DNA from: Bacillota bacterium
Lineage (GTDB): Bacteria > Bacillota > Dethiobacteria > DTU022
Direction: 5' to 3'
NCBI GenBank assembly: GCA_033549065.1
Contig: JAWSUE010000017.1
Coordinates: 1 to 38,296 of the forward strand
Length of the DNA stretch: 38,296 nucleotides
In this document: piece after piece, positions 27,000 through 36,628 of the stretch
How the letters are laid out: every line of letters begins with the position of its first letter
Numbering within the stretch: the stretch's first letter is position 1
Translations under genes and position numbers: made by a program
Notes under the pieces: generated by a model
The model's input: the letters and a program-made list of their open reading frames with translations, nothing else
Databases searched by the model: none
What the model was told of the DNA's origin: nothing

Positions 27000-28022
27000 A
27001 TGAAAGAAAAGAAATTGCTGGTATTAGTTTTACTTTTATTTATTGTTTTCGGTATGCTTTCTCTCGTCGGATGCTCACCAGCTCCTACAACCACCCCAAC
27101 AGAACCGGATACTGAAGCTCCTGATGACACACCAGCAGCACCTACGGTAACACGCGTTAACATGGGCTCAGGTTGGGTTACTGGAGCATATTACCCCCTT
27201 GCCGGAGGAATGTCGAGGGTGATTCATAACAATCTGGATACAATAGCCCTAACTGTTGAATCATCAGGCGCATCAGCAGTTAACTCCCGTATGATCGGCA
27301 GTGGTGATCTTGATATGGCTATCGTTCAGAATGATGTTGCCTTTTACGCATATAATGGCGAGGGAGCCTTCGATACACCGATCACAAATATAAGGGGAAT
27401 GTTCATCCTTTACCCGGAACCGGTACAACTTGTAGCCGCAGAAGGCTCGGGTATTAATTCACCTGCAGACCTGGCCGGTAAACGAGTAGCTCTGGGACCA
27501 CTCGGCAGCGGAGCCGAAGTTAATGCTTTACAAGTGCTTGAAGCTGCCGGCCTCACTGAAGATGACCTTGCAATGGCCGAGCGTCTTGAAGCACAGGAAG
27601 CGGCTGACTATCTGAAAGATGGCCGCCTCGATGCTGCTTTTTATACAGTTGCTGTTGGTGCATCAGTGATTGCGGATCTCGCAGTGATGAGTGATGTTTA
27701 CCTGGTAAATATTGAGGGAGAATTTGCTGACAACCTTATCGCTGCTTATCCCTTCTACGCCAAATTAACTATTGAAGGGGATGTATATTCAGGTGTAGCA
27801 GAAGCCCAAACTGTATCGATCCTTTCGATGGTTGTATGCCGCGAAGATCTGCCTGAAGAACTCGTTTATGAGTTCACCAAAACAATCTTCGAAAATCTTG
27901 AAGATGTTCACAGAGCCCATTCTGCTGGCAGATTCGTTACCCTCGAATCTGCATTGGATTGGATGGGCATACCTATTCATCCAGGTGCTGAAAGGTACTT
28001 TACCGAAGCAGGAATAATGTAG
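27000..28022 (+). CDS. TAXI-family TRAP transporter solute receptor (lipoprotein)
   Basis: Extracytoplasmic substrate-binding lipoprotein of a tripartite ATP-independent (Na+/H+-coupled) transporter, 340 residues. The lipobox ends at Cys25 (SLVGC). The mature part starts after a Thr/Pro-rich linker with the TAXI pattern NMGSGWVTGAYYPLAGGMSRVI, then SSGASAVNSRMIGSGDLDMAIVQNDVA, SPADLAGKRVALGPLGSGAEVNA and DGRLDAAFYTVAVGAS. Known TAXI systems often move glutamate or dicarboxylates, but the substrate cannot be read here. It is the first gene of the plus-strand block, followed by a strong hairpin before the permease gene, which would favour more receptor than permease. Confidence 0.95.
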   Translation: MKEKKLLVLVLLLFIVFGMLSLVGCSPAPTTTPTEPDTEAPDDTPAAPTVTRVNMGSGWVTGAYYPLAGGMSRVIHNNLDTIALTVESSGASAVNSRMIGSGDLDMAIVQNDVAFYAYNGEGAFDTPITNIRGMFILYPEPVQLVAAEGSGINSPADLAGKRVALGPLGSGAEVNALQVLEAAGLTEDDLAMAERLEAQEAADYLKDGRLDAAFYTVAVGASVIADLAVMSDVYLVNIEGEFADNLIAAYPFYAKLTIEGDVYSGVAEAQTVSILSMVVCREDLPEELVYEFTKTIFENLEDVHRAHSAGRFVTLESALDWMGIPIHPGAERYFTEAGIM

Positions 28023-28048
28023 CCAAAATTAGATAATGTTCTTTCAGC

Positions 28049-28084
28049 GGTACAGGGCGATTTTTCGCCCTGTACCCTTTTAGA
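28049..28084 (+). terminator. Intercistronic hairpin between TRAP receptor and permease
   Basis: A perfect 12-bp stem (28049-28060 with 28065-28076) has a TTTT loop and is followed by CTTTTAG. It has the form of an intrinsic terminator with a short T tract. Placed between receptor and permease genes, it probably acts as a partial terminator or 3'-end stabiliser. I saw no clear new promoter in the 30 bases before the permease gene. Confidence 0.75.
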
Positions 28085-28106
28085 TTAATGATGAGGGGGG
28101 ATATAG

Positions 28107-30131
28107 TTGAGCCTGGAAGAAGCAATTGAAAAAAGAGACGAAATCGACTTAACTAATATTGTTGATGAAGGAAAAGTCAGAAACCCCGGCGGGACCTTAG
28201 CCTTATTTATCTTTATCATCGGTATACTCTGGTCCCTTTTTCATTTTTATACTGCAGGAGCCGGGCTTCTAACTGCAACACTGCAGCGCTCAGCCCACCT
28301 TTCCGTGGGTCTGGCTCTTTGCTTTTTATACTACCCTTTCAACAAGAAAAAGGACGAATCATTTGAACATCTACCAATCTATGACATAGTATTAGCTGTA
28401 GCCGGATTTTTATCTATCTTTTATGTTTTCTACTATTACCGGGATTTAGCGATGCGGGTTGGTGCACCTAACACAACAGATCTCATAATGGGTGGGATCG
28501 CCATCGTTTTAATTATACTGGCCGCACAACGGGCTTTTGGTTTTGTATTGCCAATTGTTACCCTGGTTTTCTTAAGCTATCCATTTGTCGGGGCTTATCT
28601 TCCCGGGCTTATTGGGCATGGGGGGTACAGGGTTGTACGGGTTATAAACGACCTATACATAACCAATACTGGAATATTCGGTATACCGATTGGAGTTACA
28701 TCAACTTTTGTATTTGCTTTTGTACTATTTGGAGCCTTTTTTCAAACATCCGGTGCAGGGCTCTACATTGTCCGACTTGCTTTTGCTACGCTTGGCCGTT
28801 TTAAAGGCGGCCCGGCCAAAGCGGCAGTAATGGCCAGCGGTTTTATGGGCAGTATTGTCGGCAGCTCAGTCGCAAATACAGTTGTAACTGGTTCGATAAC
28901 TATTCCTGTAATGAAGAAAACCGGGTTCACACCGGAAGTTGCCGGTGGAGTAGAAACAGCTGCATCAACTGATGGTCAGTTCCTTCCTCCCATCATGGGT
29001 GCAGCCGCATTTGTTATGGCTGAATTTACAGGCATTCCCTATTGGCAAATCTGTATCGCTGCAGCGCTTCCAGCTGTTATAAGCTACTTTGCTTTACTGG
29101 TTATTGTCCACCTCCAGGCTGCAAAAACCGGAATGACCGGAATGGATAAAAAAGATATTCCACCTTTTTTAAAAACCTTTCTTAAAGGTATATTTTACTG
29201 GTTCCCTATAGGAATACTTGTTTATTACCTGATTATTGCCCGAATGACCCCTATAACAGCAGGTTATTTCGCCATTTTATCTGTCCTGGCTATAATGGCA
29301 GTTATGAGAGTAATTACTATAATAACTGGCATAAAAAACGATCAATATAGTCTTAAAGAAGGTCTTTTATCAAACATGCTGGGCTTGTTGTCTGACTTTA
29401 TGGAGGGCTTGGATAGCGCAGCAAAGAGTATGTCTGGTATAGCCGTCGCCTGTGCCTGCGCAGGAATAATAGTTGGAGTAGTAACAATGACCGGCTTAGG
29501 ACAAAGCATGATTATGTTATTGTCAGCACTTGCGGGAGATAACCTTTTAGTCCTGCTATTGATATCAGCCGGTATATCTATTATTCTTGGTCTTGGATTA
29601 CCAACTACCGCGAAGTATGTGGTAATGGCCACACTTGTTGCACCAGCCATTCTAACTATAGCTCCCCAGGTATCTGTAATGGCCGTACATCTTTTCATAC
29701 TTTATTATGCAATTTTAGCTGACGATACCCCACCTGTTGGTGTTGCAGCGTATGCAGCTGCAGCAATCGCCCGTTCAGATCCAATAAGAACCGGCTTACT
29801 TGGCTTTAAATTTGATTTAGGTGCTTTTTTACTGCCTTTTATGTTTATTTATAACCCGGAATTCTTGTTAATTGACACTACCTGGTATAAGGCAGTTTTG
29901 GTCGCAGGAACATCACTATTCGGTATTTACTGTTTCTCGGCAGTTATCCAACGCTGGTTATTTACCAGAATGAAAATATGGGAACAGGTTGTCCTTCTGG
30001 GTGTAGCAATTTCAATGATCTGGCCTACCTGGTATACAGATATACTTGGTTTAGCAGTATTTTTAATAATTTATTTCCACCAAAAAGCAGTCAAAGCAAG
30101 AGAGGACAGAGCACTTGTTGCCGGGAGTTAA
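28107..30131 (+). CDS. Fused TRAP transporter permease (4TM-12TM, DctQM-type)
   Basis: Membrane component of the TAXI-TRAP transporter, 674 residues with many hydrophobic helices. The N-terminal part after residue ~30 supplies the small-subunit (DctQ-like) helices. The large-subunit (DctM-like) region includes SGFMGSIVGSSVANTVVTGSITIPVMKKTGF, AASTDGQFLPPIMGAAAFVMAEF, ILGLGLPTTAKYVVMATLVAPA and LADDTPPVGVAAYAAAAIA, all typical of TRAP 4TM/12TM fusions. The start is TTG with GAGGGGGG about six bases upstream. It lies 84 bases after the receptor gene and is followed closely by the DUF1850 gene. Confidence 0.95.
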   Translation: MSLEEAIEKRDEIDLTNIVDEGKVRNPGGTLALFIFIIGILWSLFHFYTAGAGLLTATLQRSAHLSVGLALCFLYYPFNKKKDESFEHLPIYDIVLAVAGFLSIFYVFYYYRDLAMRVGAPNTTDLIMGGIAIVLIILAAQRAFGFVLPIVTLVFLSYPFVGAYLPGLIGHGGYRVVRVINDLYITNTGIFGIPIGVTSTFVFAFVLFGAFFQTSGAGLYIVRLAFATLGRFKGGPAKAAVMASGFMGSIVGSSVANTVVTGSITIPVMKKTGFTPEVAGGVETAASTDGQFLPPIMGAAAFVMAEFTGIPYWQICIAAALPAVISYFALLVIVHLQAAKTGMTGMDKKDIPPFLKTFLKGIFYWFPIGILVYYLIIARMTPITAGYFAILSVLAIMAVMRVITIITGIKNDQYSLKEGLLSNMLGLLSDFMEGLDSAAKSMSGIAVACACAGIIVGVVTMTGLGQSMIMLLSALAGDNLLVLLLISAGISIILGLGLPTTAKYVVMATLVAPAILTIAPQVSVMAVHLFILYYAILADDTPPVGVAAYAAAAIARSDPIRTGLLGFKFDLGAFLLPFMFIYNPEFLLIDTTWYKAVLVAGTSLFGIYCFSAVIQRWLFTRMKIWEQVVLLGVAISMIWPTWYTDILGLAVFLIIYFHQKAVKAREDRALVAGS

Positions 30132-30161
30132 AGCTGCAAATGGCGCATGGAGATGATTAAT

Positions 30162-30653
30162 ATGAATAAACGAATCCTTATTTTATACGCTACGCTGGCT
30201 GTAATTATTTTGGGAGCCGGGATTATCCTGACTGCCCTTTTTCTTGAGCAGCAGGTATTCAAAGCGGACTGGATGCTGATAATAGAGAATCCCCGGACTG
30301 AAAATTTTTATTACCAGATCCCTGTAAACACCGGTGAATCATTCACCCTCAGTTTGCGAAATTCAGTCAGTAAGTCTATGGTTACAGGTACTTTCCTGGT
30401 AACCAGATCAGGTTTAATTAAACCTTATACGACAGAATTTACATCGTATGGCCCCGGTCTACCTATGGATTTTTTAGAGGAAGTAAAAATCGAAAACGGG
30501 ATCATTACCGTATTTCATAATGAAGCACCCCGGGAGCACCTACTTTTATGGGTGTCCCCGCAAACCGAAGAAACTATAATAATATACGATCAAGCCTATC
30601 CGCTTTTCACTTTGTCTGATTCACACCAACTGCTGAAAATACAGCTAAAATAA
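30162..30653 (+). CDS. DUF1850 protein associated with TAXI-TRAP transporters
   Basis: 163 residues: one N-terminal membrane helix (about 4-27) and a small extracytoplasmic domain with LSLRNSVSKSMVTGTFLV and FTSYGPGLP, the pattern of DUF1850. DUF1850 genes commonly accompany TAXI receptor and fused permease genes, so an accessory role in transport is likely, but its mechanism is unknown. The frame opens at 30147, but the ATG at 30162, nine bases after GGAG, is preferred and begins directly at MNKRIL. It lies 30 bases after the permease stop. Confidence 0.85.
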   Translation: MNKRILILYATLAVIILGAGIILTALFLEQQVFKADWMLIIENPRTENFYYQIPVNTGESFTLSLRNSVSKSMVTGTFLVTRSGLIKPYTTEFTSYGPGLPMDFLEEVKIENGIITVFHNEAPREHLLLWVSPQTEETIIIYDQAYPLFTLSDSHQLLKIQLK

Positions 30654-30747
30654 TCAATGGAATATTATAACAATATTTTATAATCAATAGGAACTTATTC
30701 GTTATAAAATTGTCTACTAAATACGATGAAGAATAATGGGGGTAATT

Positions 30748-31383
30748 ATGATGAGAATAAATATTAAGTTCTTATTGGTCATTATAATAACTTTGGTTTT
30801 ACTATCGTCAGGATGTTCAAATGAACTTGAAAGTCCTGATGGCACAGTCGAACCGATCCGTGGCTTAATCTATCTAATCGATAATGATACCATTTTGATC
30901 GTTAGCGACATTGATAATGTCAATATCCCCTGGAACGCCTGGGCTGAAGCTGGCAAGCGTGCTGTTAACTTCACCCTTACTGGAGACACTGAAATAGAAA
31001 TGGATGGAGAGATTGTGGAAAGAGAACGGTTGTCCAGAGGACAGCTGGTTGATGTTTATCATGCCGGGTTCCTTGCAGAATCATATCCGGAGCAAGGTGG
31101 GGCCGATAAAATAATTATTGTTAATGATACTTTTTCCGGTGAATCCATTACTGACTCAGGTAGGTTTATAGGGGTAGTAGTAAAGGGAACTGGGGAGATG
31201 ATAGAAGTAAAAATAAGCGGTGTTCCTGATGAGTTGCCCGGGAGGCTGTACCGATTAACTGATGAGGCCTGGGAGGTTTTCAACAACCTTGACCTTGAGG
31301 TTGAAGAGGAAATATTATTCTGGTATGTTGCTGACTCTGAAACAGAAGGATTGATTTATGACTTATCACGAATAATGAACTAA
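30748..31383 (+). CDS. Lipoprotein with DUF3221-like domain
   Basis: Predicted lipoprotein of about 211 residues with a hydrophobic signal and lipobox ending near Cys23 (LSSGC). The body has an OB/DUF3221-like look (GLIYLIDNDTILIVSD, then TLTGDTEIEMDGE, LSRGQLVDVYHAG..ESYPEQ), followed by a second small beta-rich part (FIGVVVKGTGEMIEVKISG). A frame opens at 30736, but GGGGG at 30738-30742 serves the ATG at 30748 or 30751. Function unknown. It may be separate from the TRAP genes, since 94 AT-rich bases intervene, although the strand is the same. It ends before a strong terminator. Confidence 0.75.
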   Translation: MMRINIKFLLVIIITLVLLSSGCSNELESPDGTVEPIRGLIYLIDNDTILIVSDIDNVNIPWNAWAEAGKRAVNFTLTGDTEIEMDGEIVERERLSRGQLVDVYHAGFLAESYPEQGGADKIIIVNDTFSGESITDSGRFIGVVVKGTGEMIEVKISGVPDELPGRLYRLTDEAWEVFNNLDLEVEEEILFWYVADSETEGLIYDLSRIMN

Positions 31384-31417
31384 TTTAACCCTTAGCATTA
31401 CCTGACCAGGTACAGGA

Positions 31418-31469
31418 TAAAGCTGTTTTCCTGAGAAGGATTTCTTTCCGGAAAACAGCTTTTTATATT
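31418..31469. terminator. Terminator shared by the plus-strand block and gyrB
   Basis: A stem of about 13 pairs, AAAGCTGTTTTCC (31419-31431) with GGAAAACAGCTTT (31450-31462), is followed on the plus strand by TTATATTTT. It lies between the stops of the convergent lipoprotein gene and gyrB. The plus-strand T tract is much better, so gyrB may use it only weakly. Confidence 0.85.
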
Positions 31470-33395
<1,926 letters not shown>

Positions 33396-33480
33396 TCACC
33401 TCGTACAACATTAATTAATATTTTAACTACTATTACTTTATTATACCATTTATTCTAAATAAGGTTAGCATAAGGAATAA

Positions 33481-33720
33481 TTAACGCTTCGATTTTTGCC
33501 GTTTTGCCAGGGTCAGGGGTGATATGGGTGAGATATATATCAATTGGTCTGTAATAATAAATGATTTTGGACGATCTGCTCTGGATGATATATTTAAAGT
33601 AATATTATTCCAATATTTTAAAAAATTTTGATTCGTTGATTCATCATCTGCATCTATATTAAAAATACCGATTAATTCACGATTAAAAACTATGTGAGAA
33701 TCCCCGATATGTAAAAACAT
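33481..33720 (-). CDS. remB: RemB-like DUF370 regulator
   Basis: 79-residue protein. The start MFLHIGDSHIVFNRELIGIFNID matches the pattern of RemB (YaaB) of B. subtilis, a small DUF370 protein linked to matrix-gene control through its relative RemA. It sits between the recF/DUF721 genes and gyrB, the same place as yaaB in B. subtilis, which supports the call. The C-terminal ~40 residues (KSFIITDQLIYISPISPLTLAKRQKSKR) are basic and fit a nucleic-acid-binding tail. GGGGAGAG precedes the ATG. Confidence 0.88.
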   Translation of the reverse strand: MFLHIGDSHIVFNRELIGIFNIDADDESTNQNFLKYWNNITLNISSRADRPKSFIITDQLIYISPISPLTLAKRQKSKR

Positions 33721-33810
33721 TTCTCTCCCCCATTGTAAAATATTTGCTATATTAAATATTAAATCTTGAGCATGAACGACAGACCAAACCAGTCTTATTA
33801 TTTATATATT

Positions 33811-34125
33811 CTACCCATCTTTCCTATTTTTCCTGCAATCAAAATCCGCTATGCTAAAATTTATATCCCTGACTATTTTCCTTCCTGAAAAATCGTTTAA
33901 TTTCTTTATCAGTTGAGGTTTCAACATCGATAGGTGATACGCCCACACCGAATCTTTTACTAAAACCCTAAAGACACCATTAGTTATTTTTTCAGCTTTT
34001 GTAACCTCTGCAAGAGAGTTTCCCACAAGATCGTTCCAGCTTTCAATCAGCATGTGCTGTTGGTAACCCTGCCAGAGGCCATGGCTTTTAAGGAGATTTT
34101 CAATCAAAGGCCCTACTTTTTTCAT
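33811..34125 (-). CDS. DUF721 (DciA-like) protein
   Basis: 104 residues from the ATG at 34125. The pattern ESWNDLVGNSLAEVTKAEKITNGVFRVLVKDSVWAYHLSMLKPQLIKKLND is that of DUF721, which includes DciA, a loader of the replicative helicase in many bacteria. Whether Bacillota members have this role is not settled, so the name DciA is not applied. The start at 34125 has GGGAG eight bases upstream; a GTG at 34134 is possible. It overlaps the end of recF by 26 bases, implying coupling. Confidence 0.88.
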   Translation of the reverse strand: MKKVGPLIENLLKSHGLWQGYQQHMLIESWNDLVGNSLAEVTKAEKITNGVFRVLVKDSVWAYHLSMLKPQLIKKLNDFSGRKIVRDINFSIADFDCRKNRKDG

Positions 34126-35233
34126 CCACAACACTCCCGTGTTGAATATATATTTTTTTTAGATCCTTAGAAACCTTCTCGGTTAGAAAGTTAATATCGG
34201 CAGATGTGGTTATAAAAGATTGGCCATCGTATTTTTTTAAAAATAAAAATAAAAATTCCTGTCGAGCTGAATCAAACTCAGAAAAAACATCATCCAACAA
34301 AATTATCGGTGCAAACCCACACTGCCTTCTAAACAAGTTCACTTCACCTATCCTTAATGCCAATGCTGCAGTTCTTTTTTGCCCCTGAGAAGAATAGTGA
34401 CGGGTGTCGAAATCATTAATATATATTTTCAGATCATCCAGGTGTGGACCAATGAGGGTTGCACCTCTTCTTATTTCCTGATCAAAAAGCTCAGGTAACT
34501 TATATCTAAAATCATTTTCTATATCAGCTAGATTTTCCGCTCCTGAAATCGTGCTCCTATATTCCAGGCGTAACCTTTCATGCGATGAAGTCATATTGTC
34601 AGAAAAAGTCCGCACCTCTGCTGCAAGCTGTTTGGTTAGTTCTGATCTGAATAAGACAATGCTTGAACCAAGAGAAATCAATGCCTGATTCCAGGGTTCC
34701 AGTAAACCTCTTATATTACTATCTCTTCTTTTCTCTTTAAGTATAAAATTTCTTTGCATTAAAACTCTTTGATAATCTTTTAAATCTTGAAAATATCTTA
34801 AACTCAGGCGAGAAGCGAACAAATTAATAAATCTACGTCGTATGGCAGGACCTTCCCTTATTATCAGCAGGTCATCCGGGCTAAAAGCAACTACTGGAAA
34901 ATACTGCAAATGATCATACCGGTTGATCTGATTTTTATTAATTAGTATTTTTAGCTGACTGGCTTTTTCATAGCTGACCTGGATATCATAATATAAGTTA
35001 TCCCTGGTAAAACGGCCTTTTAAAAAAAAGAAAGGTTCATTCCACTTGATAAGTTCATAATCACGTTTTGTCCGGAATGAACGTGTAACAGAAATATAAT
35101 AAATTGATTCGATCAGGTTTGTTTTGCCCTGTGCATTATCTCCAATAATAACATTCAGATTTGGATAAAATTCCAATTGTTGGTTTGAATAATTACGAAA
35201 ATTATTAATTGTTAGGTTATCAAGATAAAACAA
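34100..35233 (-). CDS. recF: DNA replication and repair protein RecF
   Basis: SMC-like ATPase that helps load RecA at gaps (RecFOR pathway), 377 residues. Walker A is GDNAQGKT at ~31-38, the ABC-type signature is YSSQGQKRTAALALRIGE, and Walker B is PIILLDDVFSEFD. The start is TTG at 35233 with GGTGGTG nine bases upstream; the family N-terminus (YLDNLTINNFRNY) begins right there. It lies 20 bases after dnaN. The small S4-domain gene yaaA, found between dnaN and recF in B. subtilis, is absent. Confidence 0.96.
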   Translation of the reverse strand: MFYLDNLTINNFRNYSNQQLEFYPNLNVIIGDNAQGKTNLIESIYYISVTRSFRTKRDYELIKWNEPFFFLKGRFTRDNLYYDIQVSYEKASQLKILINKNQINRYDHLQYFPVVAFSPDDLLIIREGPAIRRRFINLFASRLSLRYFQDLKDYQRVLMQRNFILKEKRRDSNIRGLLEPWNQALISLGSSIVLFRSELTKQLAAEVRTFSDNMTSSHERLRLEYRSTISGAENLADIENDFRYKLPELFDQEIRRGATLIGPHLDDLKIYINDFDTRHYSSQGQKRTAALALRIGEVNLFRRQCGFAPIILLDDVFSEFDSARQEFLFLFLKKYDGQSFITTSADINFLTEKVSKDLKKIYIQHGSVVDEKSRAFD

Positions 35234-35253
35234 AAGTTAAAACACCACCACAA

Positions 35254-36363
35254 TCAGTTAACTTTTTTTATTGGCAGGACAAGGTAGAGATAACTATTGT
35301 CATCTATTAATCTGAAAATCAAGGGACCGCCGTCTCCATGAAAATCTATTATTATTTTCTGTACTTCAATTATTTTTAAAATATCCAGTACAAAACGAGT
35401 ATTAACATGTAATTCAATATCTTCCCCTTCCTGCTCTATAGGGATAATTTCTTCCATACTTCCTTCCTGAGAAGAAACCCTGGCCTCAAGCTTTCCTTTT
35501 CCAATAATAATATTAACCGCCTGGTTTTTTCCTTCAGTGAGAAGAGAAGCTCTGCTTACGGTATTTTCCAGGGATTGTCGATCGATGACGATTCTAGTCC
35601 TGTATTCCCGGGGTATTACACCGCTTACTTCGGGATATTTTTCATCCAATAATCTGGATGTAAAATTGATTTCATTAAAATTAAACTGCAAAGTATTGTT
35701 AATACTGCCAATTTCAACAGTATTCTTATTATCTCCCAAAATTTTCAGAAGCTCACGTAAAACTTTTGCAGGAATAAGACATTTTTTCTGAGAAAAATTC
35801 CATTTTTCATCTTTTAATACTTTGATAACAAGCCTATATGTATCTGAAGCTGTCAAGGTAAGTTGATTTCCATCATAAGAAAAAAGAATACCGTTAAAGG
35901 CAGGCCTTGTTTCTTCCGATGATGCTGCAAAAACAACAGATTTAAGGATTTTTTTAAAGGCATTTTGTTCAATTTCAAAACCTTCACTCGGCTGCTTTGC
36001 TTCAAAATTCAATTGTGGGTAGTCTTGAGGATCTGATCCATAGAGATGAAATCTTGCGGAACCACCGGTTATATCCAGTCTGTAATTTTCCCAGTTTATA
36101 TCTAAAGTAACTTCATCTGTTGGAAAATAACGCATAATCTCAACAATTTTAGGTGGTAAGAGAATACATCCTTCAGTATCGCATGGCTGCTTTAAAAATG
36201 ATGTAATAGTCATTTCGAGATTCGTTGAAGAAAAAATCAGCTGATCACTTTTAACATAGAGCAATATATTACTTATTACTGGAATAGTGGAACGGAGAGG
36301 CAGAGCTTTTTCAACAGTTTCAAGACATTCATACAAATGTGTGGAGCTTGTAATTATGCGCAA
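35254..36363 (-). CDS. dnaN: DNA polymerase III sliding clamp (beta subunit)
   Basis: Ring-shaped processivity clamp that tethers DNA polymerase III, 369 residues, normal length. The three-domain beta-clamp pattern shows in VEKALPLRSTIPVISNILLYV, FHLYGSDPQDYPQL, FAASSEETRPAFNGILF, SDTYRLVI, INFTSRLLDEKYPEVSGVIP and the C-terminal YLYLVLPIKK. The start codon is TTG at 36363 with GGAGG eight bases upstream, and the conserved MRII start follows it. It lies 265 bases after dnaA and 20 bases before recF. Confidence 0.97.
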   Translation of the reverse strand: MRIITSSTHLYECLETVEKALPLRSTIPVISNILLYVKSDQLIFSSTNLEMTITSFLKQPCDTEGCILLPPKIVEIMRYFPTDEVTLDINWENYRLDITGGSARFHLYGSDPQDYPQLNFEAKQPSEGFEIEQNAFKKILKSVVFAASSEETRPAFNGILFSYDGNQLTLTASDTYRLVIKVLKDEKWNFSQKKCLIPAKVLRELLKILGDNKNTVEIGSINNTLQFNFNEINFTSRLLDEKYPEVSGVIPREYRTRIVIDRQSLENTVSRASLLTEGKNQAVNIIIGKGKLEARVSSQEGSMEEIIPIEQEGEDIELHVNTRFVLDILKIIEVQKIIIDFHGDGGPLIFRLIDDNSYLYLVLPIKKVN

Positions 36364-36628
36364 AGGAATAACCTCCGATCAATTAATAACTTATAAACAG
36401 GTAAATATTTAATTGGTACTTTATATTATTAATTAGCAGTAGTAATAAACCTTGTGGACACTGTTAATAAATATATTAATAGAAATAATATGCCTACCTG
36501 ATTGGATTTATTATTCACTGTTCGCTAATTTGAATGTTAATAAATGTTGTAAAAAATGTTGACTAATAAGGGTACACTGGTGATAGAAATTTATATTTTC
36601 ACTTTGACACAGATAATCCACAGGTTAA
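36364..36628. other. oriC: Candidate origin region between dnaA and dnaN
   Basis: Very AT-rich 265-base gap. DnaA-box-like sites (consensus TTATCCACA): TAATCCACA at 36614-36622 (8/9), TGTGGACAC at 36453-36461 (7/9 on the minus strand), TTATAAACA at 36391-36399 (7/9), plus TTATCCAAA at 36636-36644 just inside the dnaA end. Next to the 36453 site, separated by a 4-base spacer, TAGCAGTAGTAATAA (36434-36448) reads 3' to 5' as AAT-AAT-GAT-GAC-GAT, like the DnaA-trio of B. subtilis. In B. subtilis the unwinding element lies in this same gap. Function is inferred. Confidence 0.6.
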
